A stretch of DNA of 64,000 bases from positions 248,001 to 312,000 of the forward strand of contig CAOLHI010000563.1 of NCBI GenBank assembly GCA_948474755.1. Direction: 5' to 3'. Both the position numbers and the translations under genes were made by a program. The notes beneath the pieces are model-generated. The model made no database searches. It was not told the origin of the DNA and was given only the letters and a program-made list of their open reading frames with translations. Numbering within the stretch: position 1 is the stretch's first letter; each line of letters opens with the position of its first letter. This DNA is from Ctenosaura bakeri (lineage: Eukaryota; Chordata; Lepidosauria; Squamata; Iguanidae). Below, one piece after another: positions 33,839-45,623 of this stretch.

Positions 33839-34589
33839 TATATTAATTTGCCATTTACATCTAAAATTAATGGCAGTGATTAAAAAATCTTATCTGAATG
33901 AAGCTGGAAAATGTCATCCATGATTTTTCATCCATACGTCATTCAGCTGGAGCTCAAGAAAAGTATTAGGATTTAGAAGTTCAAAACTGTTCCTCGGGAC
34001 AGATGAGGAATGTCTGAGTAGTGTGTTGTCAAGAACCCAAGAAGACCCTCGTCTGTAAGTGACCTAAATCTTGTGACTGAAATTTTGAAAAATTTCATCT
34101 CTGGGGTAATTGAAGAAGAAAAAAAGTAAGTTTGCAAGTAAATAGATAAATAGGCTTTGGGTTAAGAAGCACTTGGGAAATGTAGAATTTGTTGGCTCTT
34201 TAACACAATCCCATTATGTAATTAATAACTTAAACGTGGAATTAAGTTAATGCTAGAATTCCAGATTTAAGTCAGTGCCTTTAATTAAAAATAGATTTAA
34301 TTAAATTGCTCTTTTTGTTGGAAGATTTGAAACTTAATTGATTTGAGTGGGCTAGTTCCTATCTCCCCTTTAGATGAGTGAGAAGTTGAATGCTGTACTG
34401 GGCTGGTAGTTGAGCAGTTGACTTTTATTTCAGCGATTATGATGGGATAACATCCCCTATCATGTGTTGAGTCAGCAGGCAATGCCTTTCCAATGCAGGG
34501 GGAAAAGTGCCTTTCGAAGAGGGCAACTTGTAGCCCAGAATGTCACACTTGTTTCCTGGGTGAGAGGAAGTTCTATGACACAACAATCT
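33839..34589. other. Unassigned; candidate conserved block at 34180-34370
   Basis: No repeat recognised. The block at 34180-34370 is AT-rich with several TTAATTA/TAATTAA homeodomain-type cores (TTTAATTAAAAATAGATTTA, GTAATTAATAAC). Confidence 0.3.
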
Positions 34590-35490
34590 TGTTACTATGG
34601 TTCAGACATACCTGGTGATGGCACTAGATATAGCTTGATATCAAACTTATTTGGCCTTCACCTGAACTTTCTCTGCCACCCTGCTCCACGTGTTTGCGAA
34701 GCCACTGGACAAACATGTAAACAGGCGCGGTCAGTAATGGCTGGACATTCCAATTCCCACTTAGGCAGGCAGATTAACACCACTCCATTGCTTCAGGGAC
34801 CTCTTTGCAGACACACCTTGCTTAAGCACGACTTTACACAAAGACGCTCGGCCTCAGGCCAGCACTCTTGCAATGCTAAGCCATTTGCATACTGGCTACA
34901 CCATTGTTAAATCTGCGCTAAGCCCATCATGTAAAACTTGACCTTTACCAAAGCTTTGTCCCGCTCCAAACTCGCATTGTTCTCACCGAGTATGGCATGG
35001 CCTGTAGGCACAATCCACCCTATAAAAACTCCCCGATTCCGAGCACACTTCGGAATGCTCGCCCACTGGACACCTGGAAACACTCTGGACTGCTATCCTG
35101 CCTTGCTGTCACTTTGTTCAGCGAGTCGCTCCCTCAGCGAACCGCGTTGAGCTTTCTTCCCTGCCATCCTCCACTGTTCTCCAGGACTACGAGAAAAGGT
35201 GTCGTATCACCCATTTCACTCGAAAGCTCCCATTTCTAATTTCCTAGTTAGCTGTGTGCTTGTGGTGTCTTTTCTGTTGTATGTCTTTTAATAAAGCTAT
35301 CATTTTTACTATTTTAAAACTGCCTGACTACTCTTCTGACCCGACACTGTATACATAGGGTTGTAAGATCCCTGCTAATTTATCCTGCCTCTCATTTGCT
35401 TAAGAGAGTGCTCGAGTTAATTTCCCAATCTGGTGTTTTTGCTTGGTTATTTGGGTGTTCCTCCCGGGACTCCCCGAATACAGAATAACA
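34590..35490 (+). mobile_element. Solo LTR, type 1 (copy A), TSD ATCT
   Basis: A 901-bp LTR from TGTTACTATGG to CAGAATAACA, flanked by ATCT on each side (34586-34589 and 35491-35494). The U3 start holds the paired GATATC motif. TATA box at 35021 (TATAAAAAC), AATAAA at 35290-35295, then U5 with CTCCCGGGACTCCCC. There is no primer-binding site or coding region beyond, so it is a solo LTR left by LTR-LTR recombination or an element that never carried genes. Confidence 0.95.
35021..35027 (+). promoter_or_regulatory. LTR TATA box
   Basis: TATAAAA placed about 430 bp into LTR copy A and about 270 bp before its poly(A) signal; the same spacing recurs at 40719 (copy E), 51623 (H), 59488 (I) and 63881 (G). 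It probably marks the U3/R promoter of the family. Confidence 0.6.
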
Positions 35491-35593
35491 ATCTAGCATT
35501 GTTTTCTAAGCGTGAGGAAAAGCTAAGGCACAACATTCAATTTTGTGGGTAGAGTCCGAAATGAGACAGCTTACACAGATGTCAAGAGTCTTA

Positions 35594-36010
35594 GGCCGTT
35601 TCCACAGCACCCTCCCATCCCGTCATGGGGACGGGAGAAGGATGGGGCTGCAACAACACTTCTGCAGGATGTTGTTTTGGTCTCACTCCTCTCCCATCCC
35701 CAGGCAGTGCAATTGCAGGTTAAATCAATGATAGTTTGCCCCATCAATGATCTGTGATTGCACCACCATCCCACACTTACCAATCCTGCTGAAAGGCAGA
35801 AATTACAATGACAGCGCTTCCTGCCCCAGTGCAGCCTGGGAAAATATGCAGCTGCACTGCAGAAGGAAGCAGCATATCCATTGCACTCTCTTCCCCAGGA
35901 AACTGGTCCCATGCAGAGAGGAGTGCTGCCATAACACTCCCTTCTTGGCAGATCCACTGCCTGAATCACCACTGGAAGCTGCCGCAGGGAGGTAAGCTGC
36001 AGAAAGGGCC
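35594..36010 (+). mobile_element. GGCC-ended MITE, mid-size family, TSD TTA
   Basis: A 417-bp element from GGCCGTTTCCACAGCACC to GCTGCAGAAAGGGCC, flanked by TTA on both sides (35591-35593 and 36011-36013). It is the best-defined copy of the family. The TTA duplication fits the TWA preference of PIF/Harbinger elements. The 160-codon minus-strand frame over it is a shadow with no domain. Confidence 0.9.
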
Positions 36011-36013
36011 TTA

Positions 36014-37167
36014 GCGAGAAACCAGTGGACATCACATGAGTTTCACTTAACATAGAAACATCTTTTGGGATTTTTCAAAATATTCTTCAGTTATTGAAGT
36101 TTCTACTTGGGCCAAACATCAGTGGAACTTCAGAGGAAGAGGTCAGTTTTGATAACAACTATTGGAATTTCTCAAACAAAGCAAGGGAATCAGATTTCTT
36201 TCACTTTCACTTTAGACTGAAAGCAAAATTAGAGAAAAACAAACTTTCCTGGATTCAATCCTGGAAGAACTTTGAGAGAACCAAGAAGACTTTTAGAGGC
36301 TTTTTTTCCCTACTTCATAATAAATTTATAAAACAATCCATAATCTTCAGCCTTTAAAGGGGTCTCTAAGGCATCTGATAATTAAAACGAGTAATACACC
36401 ACACACACAATATGTTAGTGAATTTCTCATGGGTGGGATGCAAAGAGAACATTGGGGATCCTGGACTGTTAATACACTGCTCTTCATTACAAATATCTTG
36501 TCTGAAGTATTTTTAATCAGAAATTGGGCCTTGTTCCAAATGTTCGTATAAAAAGCAATGTTCTTCATTGCTTGTGTTTCAAGGCCTACATTTGACAGCT
36601 GGACAAGCTGAGAATTTCAAAGCTTCTCTCTATCTTCCTCCCTCCCCTCTTTCTTTCTTTTTTTCTTTTTTAAAAGAGATTATTTCAACTGTTCTATAAA
36701 ATTTGATCTATTTAGACTTTCAGACAATGCTCTAGGGCATGTAAAGTCTGTTTTCTGAACAAACAATTTGCACTCAAAATGGGAATGTTAGCAGAACATG
36801 TGAAGAGCGTTGGATAGTAGGGAAACCATGTGTGGTACAAGTTGAGGTGAGTGATGCTCTGCCAATGAAGAACACCAAAGGAAACAGGGGGGAAAGAAAA
36901 ACACAGGGAGAAATGAAACATGCGTCTGTTGAGAATTGAGAGGTGGGCAGAGCCAAAGAGAAAAAAAGGGGAAGCAAAGACAGGAGGTGCATTTTGCTCT
37001 ACTGTTGCATCTACTACAAACCCCACAGCATTTGTTCTTGTCAGAAAGGACCAGCAAGCTGAATGCAGTCCAATTCAATCTCAAAGCACAAAAGCAGGGA
37101 CAAAATTACCAATCAGCATGTCAGTCAACCGTATTTGTGTTGTTAACCAGAAGATACCAGATACAAG
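36014..37167. other. Unassigned sequence
   Basis: AT-rich. Frames of about 100 codons near 36712-37225 on both strands lack motifs. A pyrimidine-rich run lies at 36634-36670. Confidence 0.3.
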
Positions 37168-37465
37168 GGCATCTAGGTTGAAGAAAGCTCAATCACTAGA
37201 TTATCCTAGGTGGCCATTTAGGTAAAGTACAGGCACTGAGGGTCTTTTTTTGGTGGGGAGGGTGAAAGGACGATTAACTATTGTGCCAAGAAGGGACTAC
37301 CACATGACTTGTGTCAAGGCACATGTTTCTTTTCCTCTAGATAGATACAGCCAGAGAGGACTTGACTGTACATCTAGTACAAACCAGATATGGAATGCCA
37401 TCATAAGGTGACAGCTACATCAATGAATTCAGAGATAGGCACAATGTGTGTACATGTTCAGCACT
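37168..37465. repeat. Local duplicate, copy 1
   Basis: Matches 39407-39714 in order: GCATCTAGGTTG, ACTAGATTATCCTAGGTGGCC, CACATGACTTGTGTCAA, AGATATGGAATGCCATCAT, ACAGCTACAT, GATAGGCACAATGTGTGTAC. The two copies are in direct orientation 2.2 kb apart. Between them lie a palindromic MITE and a MITE-LTR nest. Confidence 0.75.
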
Positions 37466-37518
37466 AAAGCAAAGAAGATTACTTATACCCAATAGGAGGG
37501 ATGTAGAGAAGAGACAAA

Positions 37519-37720
37519 GACCCTTTCTGTCCTATACTGTTATAGTGCTATGAATCCACTTTCAACATCCTGTGGAATTTTGGGGTTTGTAGTTTACTGA
37601 GGCTAAAGAGCTCTCTGGCTGGGAAGCCTAAGTGCCCATCCCTAAACTGCAAACCTAAAGGTTCCATAGGATGTTCAAAGTGGAATAATAGCACTATAAC
37701 AGTGCAGTGTGGAAAGGCCC
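37519..37720. mobile_element. Palindromic MITE, long form, TSD AAA
   Basis: A 202-bp element with ends GACCCTTTCTG and GGAAAGGCCC, AAA on both sides, and the central AAAGAGCTCTCTGGCTGGGA spacer. Confidence 0.85.
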
Positions 37721-37752
37721 AAAGTCTCAGGGTGTTGAACAAGATGGTTTTA

Positions 37753-39057
37753 GGCCCTTTCTGCAGGACAATTGATACCGTAGTTTCTAGCCCGGACTTG
37801 TGGGATATTAGATATAATTTGATATCAATAATCTGGCCTTCTTTACCTATTCCTCTCCATGTGCTTGCAAGGCCCCCGGACAAGCACACACACAGGCATG
37901 GCTGCTAATAGCTGAAACATTCCAAACAAATACAGGCAAGCCAGAAATAGCCAGACTGCTGCTTCAGGAGACCTCAAGGCAAGTACCGCATTATGTATGC
38001 ACGCTACTTACAAAGGACTCCCTGCCCCAAGCAGGCAGCTTAGCGAGCCAAATACTCAACTGTCAAGCACTCCGCGTTTGCATACTGGCTATTCTATTGA
38101 CAATTCGGTCTTAACTCAATCATGTAAAATACTGTCCTTTTGAAGGCTTTGTCTCAAGCCCAAAACTCATTGTTATCCCTGAGAACGGACTAGTCTACGG
38201 CCACATTTTCCCCTATAAGAACCCCTGACTTTGAGCACTTCCTCAGATTGCTCTTGGCTTCCATCCTGCCTTGCTGTCGCTTCATTCAGTGAGCCTTCCC
38301 CTCAGCTCCTCATGCTGAGAATCTCCTCTGCTATGGACCTTTTTCTTCAGATTACCTGGGCTTCAGGGCAGGTGTGGTATTTCCCATACAAAACCTCCTC
38401 TTAAAATCCCTCTATCCAACTCCAATCTTTATTTCTATAGATCTCTGTGTAAGTGTGTTGCATACACGTGTTTGGCTGTATATCAATAAAAACAACAATT
38501 ATTATTTACTTCGGTTTGCTCCTTGACTCGGCCTGACCCCGTAGACATTGGGTAAAAGATCTCGCTACATTGTCCTGCCTCTCTTAGTGCTAACTTGTGT
38601 TCTTTGCTAATTCCCAACTTTATAATAGTTGGAGCACACTTAGGTGTCCCTCACGGGACCCCCAGAAATCAGGATAACACAGTGGTGTCCTGGTATGGCA
38701 ACTTCAGAGGATTGGGAGTGTGACAACACTTCTGCATGACATCATCACAGTCTCGTCCTTCTCACATCACTAGCTGTAGCAATCATGGTGTACACCATTG
38801 ACGGAGAAGCTCCTGATTGTGTGAGCCTTCCTTTGCAGCTGGTCATGCAAAAGGAATGGAAGTGTGATTGTGCACTTCCTTCCCCACTGCAGCTTGGGAA
38901 GAAAGTTAGCTGCAGTCTGGAAGGAAGGAGTGTGTCCCTTGTGCTCCCTTCCATAGACAACTGATCAAGTTCAGAGGACAGCACTGGAGTCACGCTCTCA
39001 TCCCAGCAGAGGTGCTGCCAGGACAATGCGCAAGAGTGTTGTCCTGTGGAAAAGGTC
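37753..39057 (+). mobile_element. GGCC-ended MITE split by a nested LTR
   Basis: The first 20 bp (GGCCCTTTCTGCAGGACAAT) and the block 38680-39057 ending TGTGGAAAAGGTC form one mid-size MITE once LTR copy C is removed. The right part carries family blocks TTCTGCATGACATCATCACA and CTGCAGTCTGGAAGGAAGGA. The MITE is therefore older than this LTR insertion. Confidence 0.75.
37773..38679 (+). mobile_element. Solo LTR, type 2 (copy C)
   Basis: A 907-bp LTR starting TGATACCGTAGTTTCTAG and ending AGGATAACA. The flanks are CAAT and CAGT, a 4-bp duplication with one transition. Type 2 differs from type 1 in the U3 start (TTTCTAGCCCGGA). TATA-like TATAAGA at 38214, AATAAA at 38485-38490. It is inserted 20 bp inside a MITE. 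Confidence 0.92.
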
Positions 39058-39406
39058 TCGTTTTTTCCAAACAGTCCAATATTTTTTATCTAGAAATATT
39101 GAATAGCCTTTTTCAAGGACTGTTAAAAGAGATAAGAAAAAAAAGGAACAATACATAAGCTACAAAAATTATATCAGGAGAAAAGTTACAATTTGCAATA
39201 TCAATTTGGTATGCTTATATTTTGCATCTCATTGCATGCAAAATGTCACAATTTTAAAAACCCAAATTAAGCCAAACAAATTTAAAGAACAAAATACTAC
39301 CTACAGTGCACCTGGGGGGGTTCCAAAAAGAGTATCTCCAGAGCTTATGCCTGACAACTGATGGTTTGAGAAGTAGGAGGCAGAATATGTCACGCTCAAG
39401 GTCATC
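39058..39406. other. Unassigned sequence
   Basis: AT-rich, no supported feature. Confidence 0.3.
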
Positions 39407-39714
39407 TAGGTAGGAGGCAATCTTACAACTAGATTCTCCTAGGTGGCCACTTAGTGTAGCTCTGCACAGAGAACAGATACTGAGGGGTGTTTTTTGTTTG
39501 TTTTCATTTCAGTTTTGTTTTTGGAAAGGGGAGTTGGCTGTTGTACCAGACAGAAGGGACTTCCATGTGACTTGTGTCAAAGCATGGGTTTCTGTTGCCC
39601 CAGATAGAGCAGGACAAAATGGATCCATCTACTATAGAGCAAACATGGGATACCATCATACATAAGACAGCTACACAAATAGATTCAGAGATGGGCACAG
39701 TGTGTGTACATATG
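39407..39714. repeat. Local duplicate, copy 2
   Basis: Direct-orientation partner of 37168-37465, diverged mainly by small insertions (a TTTTGTTTGTTTTCATTTCAG stretch is expanded here). Confidence 0.75.
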
Positions 39715-39884
39715 TTATACACTAGCCATTCTTCAATGCCTTTTAACCTTTTCTTCCTCTCTACGCTCCCCATTTGATAGTATTTAATACTTGAAAGTGA
39801 CCAAGCTCCAGCAGCAGGGTTGTGTACTGTTAATCTCTGCATGAGAAATTATGAATCAATTACCTTAAGCCATCCTTGCACTGA

Positions 39885-41275
39885 ATGGCAAAATCATGCA
39901 ATTGAATGCACATCTGAATGTGAAACTGGGCATACAATCAAATGCTCATGCATTTGTGTATCCTCTGTAAACATGTATGTGTGCATATCCATCTGTGTGT
40001 ACAACGGTACCACATGCACACCTTCACTTCCACAATGTTTAACTGAATGCAGATATTGCATATTATACAAAAATGTCCAACTGCTTCCATAGCAGAAGTC
40101 ATCTGTACCTAAGACAACAACAGGATTCCAGTCATGCAGTTGCATATTCTTGGTTAGTATATAACCATTTGTCAATGCTTTCAGTGTACAAGCTGATTCA
40201 CTGGGGTATCAGAAACAGGAGCTGTGCTTCCTCCATCCACAAAGGAACAATAAGAGGCACATTGCCAAATACACAATTGGTTGTACTGTTACTACGGTTA
40301 TGATATGTCAGGTGAGAGCACTAGATATCTCTTGATATCAAATAATTTAGCCTTTACTTGACCTTCCTCTGCCACCCTACTCCACATGTTTGCAGAGGTC
40401 TACCGGACAAGCACGTATTAGGCACGGCCGTTAATGGTTGTACATTCCAAACCTCATTCAGGCAGGCAACTTAAGCCTCTCCGATGCTTCAGGGAGCACC
40501 TTCTTGCAAACTGGCCTTGCTTAGCATGAATCTTTACAAAGACGCGCGGCCGAGTGCCGATCCATTCCTTTATGTTGAGTTATTTGCATACTGGTCATAC
40601 TATTGTCATCCAGCGCTAAGCCCATCATGGAAAACTTGACCTTTTCCAATGCCTTTGTCCGCTACAAATTTCCTTTGTTCTCACCGAGCATGGCATGGCC
40701 TGTAGGTAAAATGCACCCTATAAAAAGTCCCCATTTTCAAGTCTTCCTCAGACTACTTTGGACTTCCATCCCGCCTTGCTGCCGGTCTGTCTGAAGAACT
40801 CCCCTCAGCAAGCCACACTGAGTTTCTTCCCCTCAACCTCCGCTTCTCTCCAGGACCACGTGAAAAGGTGTCCTATTACCCATTCCCCCGAAAACTCTCC
40901 ACTTCTATTTCTCAGTTAGCCGTGTGCATGTGTTGTCTTATTCGTTGTTTGTCCTTTAATAAAGCTATCGTTTTTGTTGCTTTAAAACTTGACTAGCCGC
41001 TCTCTGATCTGACGCTGTAGACATGGGGTTAAAGATCCCAGCTAAAGTTACCCTGCCTCTCGTTAGCTTGAGAGAGTGCTCAAGTCTAATTTCCCCCATC
41101 TTGTGTTTTTATTTGGTAATTTGGGCACCCCTCCCAGGACCCCCAACATACAGGATAACAGTACGATATCCATGTTTACCAGAAGGGCAGCATAGCACAA
41201 CCACAATAGAAGTACATAAGTATAGGTTTGCATTACCTAAGCACAATGTAAGATTTTGGCTATCAGCATAAAACA
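39885..41275. repeat. Unclassified TG/CA-rich repeat, copy 2 (split by an LTR)
   Basis: The parts 39885-40286 and 41161-41275 correspond in order to 7330-7679 and 7882-7990. Diagnostic blocks: GTCATGCAGTTGCATATTCT, AAGCTGATTCACTGGGGTAT, CAATTGGTTGTAC, then AAGCACAATGTAAG after the LTR. Confidence 0.5.
40287..41160 (+). mobile_element. Solo LTR, type 1 (copy E), TSD GTAC
   Basis: An 874-bp LTR from TGTTACTACGG to CAGGATAACA with perfect GTAC duplications (40283-40286 and 41161-41164). TATAAAAAG at 40719 and AATAAA at 40958-40963 define U3, R and U5. The paired GATATC motif lies near its start (AGATATCTCTTGATATC). The 4-bp duplication is what class I endogenous retroviruses usually leave; the class is inferred from that alone because no genes are present. 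Confidence 0.95.
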
Positions 41276-42589
41276 GTCTTCTATTTGCTACAAAAGAATT
41301 TGAAGTTGGACAGAAAAGGCTTAGTGGGGCTTGAACGATGGCTAAACTCCCCTAACAGTTTGTGTGGGCATAGCTTTTCATTCTTGTTTGGGTAACGGTT
41401 CAGAAGTCTCGGAGATGTTTGAAGATGGCCAACCCAAAAGGATGAAGATAAGCAAAGTTTTTATAAAAGGGAAGAAAGATAGACAGGCACACTTTTTTCG
41501 GGAGAAAAAGCTGTAGTTTTGTGTGACTAGCACTGGAGAGTGTCTTTTCAGTAGTGTGACATCTAAATGATCTACTATAAGGCAGTGGATTTGCCATCGG
41601 AGTGTGTAAGCTCTCTGCCTTCAGCCATGCTCAACCTGTATATTTAGTAAATAAATTCAAATATTGCAAAATCCCTTAAGCCTACAGTGATCCTCCAATC
41701 AAAGGAAACCAATACCAGGTGAGGCCTTTATTCCAGAACTTCACAGCATGCAAGCAGCGTGAGAGGGCATGGCATGTAACTATAAATTTGCACCTCGGCC
41801 AAATACAAGTTGAACAGCAGAAAGCAGCATTGATTAGGAAGCTCTCTTCTTGTTGAAGCTTGTTCCTATTGTGGTGTTGACCGAGCGGATTTGCATATGA
41901 AAGCTACGGATGCTCTGGTGTCTGGGGCCATGGGGGGTGGGAGAGAGAATGGGTAGGTGCTCTTTGTGTATTTATGGAAAATAAACTGCTAAAGAGTGAC
42001 AAGTGGCTGTGAAAGTGAAGGGAGAAGATGAAGGGAGAGCCGTGGAAAGGAGGGAAAGTGAGATGGAAATCTGGCAGCTTTTGACAGGCATGCATAATTC
42101 TTCTTAGAGAGTAGAGTCACCTGGGGAAACAAAGTGAGAGAGGCCATTAAATCTCAGGAGTTTTTCTTTTTCTTTTTCCAGAATTCTCAGAACTCATCCA
42201 AGTTTACAGGGAATGCAAAATGGCTGAATGCCAAATGAAGGCTGCAGTCTGCATCTCAGGCTCCTGGTTGTGTCAGCCTGATTATTCGAAGCTGCATAAA
42301 TTTGAAATCCCATGGAGTGGATAGGCAGGTAGGTTCCAAAATGAAGAGACTGTACAGTAGGAATCAACCACATTTATAAAATTAGAGAATTTTATAAAAA
42401 CAAGACTACTTTCAGAAGAGATATTCCACTTTGTGCAGGTGAGAGAAAAAATGACGGAAGAATAAGCAGACTATGGTCTGCATCTCTGAAATCTAGGTAG
42501 GAATTTTGTTCGTCTTACATATTTCTACTTTCCCTTACAGAAGCCGTTGGGCATTTTTGTTTGACGCAGAACATCTACTTTAAATGGCT
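41276..42589. other. Unassigned; candidate conserved block at 41870-42330
   Basis: No repeat match. The block includes an octamer-like ATTTGCATAT at 41890-41899 and a long non-repetitive stretch of mixed composition. Confidence 0.3.
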
Positions 42590-43005
42590 ATAATTATTTA
42601 CTAAGTTTCTTCTTGAAGGTAGAAACAAGTACTTTCAGCAATTTTTTGCCTGCAGTTTTCATAAACTACTCACGGTTTGGGGCTCATCTTTGCAAAATTT
42701 GTCTTTAGTAGTTTTGTTTAGAAAGTAGCATTTTCAGTGTAGAAAACATAATTTTCTGTACAGGAAATAATCTTTCCATGAAGAAATATTAATTCCTGTG
42801 CAGACAATGTTTTCCACACAGAAAATGCTGTTTTGTTTAGTTTCCCCCCCATAAAGCAACCATGTGAGAATTTTGCACAGAATAAGTCTTGAGCTGCAAA
42901 GATTATTATTCAGCCATGATTAATTCTCATTTGGGCTTCTCAATACTCAAAATACCATGCATTTCAATAAATATTTTTTTAAAATATTATTTACATCCCT
43001 ATTAC
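42590..43005. repeat. AT-rich dispersed repeat, second copy
   Basis: Blocks TTTCTTCTTGAAGG, GTAGAAAACATAATTTTCTG, TTGCACAGAATAAGTC, GCAAAGATTATT, and a TTACATCCCTAT end align with 17080-17695 and 61313-61690. Confidence 0.5.
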
Positions 43006-43664
43006 ATTCAATTCAAAATTGAAAGAGTGGAGTTGCATATATAGTGCTAATGTGTATATGGTTGCTTATTATGGATGAATATTCATTGTACATTGCTCAC
43101 TGTTGAGCATGCATGCTGATTACACTTTTGGTCACATATTTGTTGTCTTTGTTAAGTTGTGCAATGTTGTCATCCAGCACAAGAGTTGTGCAACACAATC
43201 AGGATGCAATATTGGAAGTGAAAATTTATGCAACTACAATGATGCAGCATCCCAGCATTATCTGCTTTTGGTTTCCTTCTGGAATTTCTGTTACATCATC
43301 GTTTTTGGAATTTTTGTTATACTGACTCAAACCATTGATTCATCTAGAGCAATTTTTTTGAGATTCAGTAGAAGCGTCTCAAGTGTATATCTCACAGCGA
43401 AAGAAATAATTGCTGTTATTCATTTCCTGGCTGAAAAATTATTTCCTGCCACCCAGGAAATCTGACTGGGAGGATTTTTCAGTTTTTATTCAGTATTCAC
43501 ACACACCAAAGTGTTTCAGGAAATTATGCAGAAATCCATCTGGTTTTCCATGAAAGTTATGGGGCTGCAAATAAAAAAAACAACAACGCTGTTTCTGGAC
43601 AGCCCTATGTGTTTCTTTGTGAAACATACCTGATTTTTATTGTGTAAGATATTTATGCATAGGT

Positions 43665-44430
43665 ATACAATTCTTCACTGAGTTTCTTCTCAAGGGAAGC
43701 AATGTTAAATTAAAACAATTTAAATCCCACTACAGCAAAGTCTTTGAAAACCACAGAGTTCTCAAAGAGTGAAATTTGAAACTTGTTCTATGAAAAAAAA
43801 ATGTGCTTGGTAGTTTTGTATAAAGAACACTTTAAAAAAAAATCAGTATTTTCTGCACTGCAAACATTATTTTTACCAGGAATTCCCCCCCCCCAGAAAA
43901 TCCTGTTGCCTATACAGAAAAAGTTCTGTGTGCAAATCAACCACTTGCAAAGTTCCAAAATATGAAGATCCCTGTAAATCCAGCATTCTGCTTGTCCAGG
44001 TTTCTTAACAGAAAACATGCTTTTGATCATATTTCTGAAGATTTTTAAATATCCTTTTCTTCCCTACTTTGCCCAAAAAGTACATATGGTTACATGGAAA
44101 CAATGCCCTCTTTCTTTCTCTTTCTCTCTCTTTGAACAAACAACCATAATTCTTACGAAAAATAAATAAATAAATAAATAAAAATAAAAATGCACATTTC
44201 TGCACAAAATAATTTCCCAAAAGAAGTGCTCAGAAATATTTGTTTTCAGTTTATCAGAAAGACAATTATGGAAATTATCCATCCTTATTTGCAAGTAGGA
44301 ATGGGAAGAATTTTTGAAAATATTCAAACAAATCTATGTTTTAAAGTTTGGAGAAACTGTGATGAGTTCTGTTCTTCTGTGCAAAATTTGCATGAGTTTG
44401 TTTTGTGAAGAAATGATACCTTCTTCCTCA
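43665..44430. repeat. AT-rich dispersed repeat, paired copies
   Basis: 43665-44075 follows the family order and ends TCTTCCCTAC; an edge word TAGGAATGGGAAGAATTTTT starts at 44296 in the opposite sense, so a second, inverted piece follows. An AAAT run lies at 44160-44182. Confidence 0.45.
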
Positions 44431-44710
44431 ACTTTTGGGGGAAAAAGAGGAAAAAAAGTACCTCTATTAGCATAACACTATGCCAGCATATATGACCAAC
44501 AGGTTCCTGTCTAACGCATCTCACAAGAAACTTAAGGACAAGTACAGCTGAAGACAACTGTCTCTGAGGCCAGTTGAAGCCGTTATACATTTCAGATTTC
44601 AACAAGACTCTGCCTAGTTCCTGGCTCATAAGGAATGACAGAAGAATAGGGCAAGATGTTCCTGACCTGTATATTGCTCCTCCACAAACAGTGCACAATT
44701 CCTGGAAGGG

Positions 44711-45623
44711 TGCTACCCTGATTTCTGGGAGTCCTGTGAGGGACACCTAAGTGAGCTCCAAATTATGCAAGTTGGGGAAATTAGCTAAGAGCACAAGCTA
44801 GCAATAGGAGAGGCAGGGGCAATAGAGCGAGATCTTTTACCCAATGTCTACGGGGTCAGGCCGAGTCAAGGAGCAAACAGAAATGAAATAATAATTGTTG
44901 TTTTTATTAAAATACAATCAAGCAAGTGCATGCAACACACTCACATAGATAACTAGAGAAATAAAGATTGGAGTTGGATAGAGGGATTTTTAGAGGAGAT
45001 TGTTGGTTTGGGTAATACTACACCTGTCCTGAAGCCCAGGAAGTCTGAAGCAGAAGTTCATAGAGATGAAGTTTCTCAGTACATGGGACTGAGGGGAAGG
45101 CTTGCCAAGCAAAGCGGCAGCAGGGCGGGATGGAAGTCAGGAGCGATCCGAGGAAGCTCTCAAAGTCAGGGGTTTGTATAGGGGAAAATGTGGCCACAGG
45201 CTAGTCCGTACTTGGGGAAAACAATGTGTTTCAGGCTGGAGACAAAGCCTCCGAAAGGTCAGAATTTTACATGATTGAGTTAAGACCGAATTATCAATAG
45301 AATAGCCGGTATGTAAACGTGGAGTGCTTGATGGATGAGTATTTGGCTCGTCAAGCTGCCTGCTCGGGGCAGGGAGTCCTATGTAAGTAGTTTGCATACA
45401 TAATGTGGTACTTGCCTTGAGGTCTCCTAAAGTGGCAGGTTGGCTATTTCTGGCCTGCCTGTATTTGTGTGGAATATTACAGCGATTAGCGGTCGTGCCT
45501 GTCTGTGAGCTTGTACGGGGGCCCTGCAACCACATGGAGAACAGAGGGGTAGAATAGGCCAAATTATTGATATCAAAATGATATCTAAAATCCCACAAAT
45601 CCGGGCTAGAAACTTTGGTAACA
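44711..45623 (-). mobile_element. Solo LTR, type 2 (copy D), TSD AGGG
   Basis: A 913-bp minus-strand LTR. Plus-strand ends TGCTACCCTGATTTCTGG and TTTGGTAACA, flanked by AGGG on both sides. The poly(A) complement TTTATT is at 44903-44908. The closest visible relative is copy C (shared GGATTTGTGGGA-type U3 start). Confidence 0.94.

Noticed and set aside
34464..34910. A 148-codon frame as a gene
   Set aside because: It lies mostly in the U3 of LTR copy A and has no counterpart domain; sister LTRs do not keep the frame.
35571..36053. A 160-codon minus-strand frame
   Set aside because: It coincides with a non-autonomous MITE and carries no transposase motif.
44324..44746. A 140-codon minus-strand frame
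   Set aside because: Crosses the edge of LTR copy D and an AT-rich repeat; no motif.
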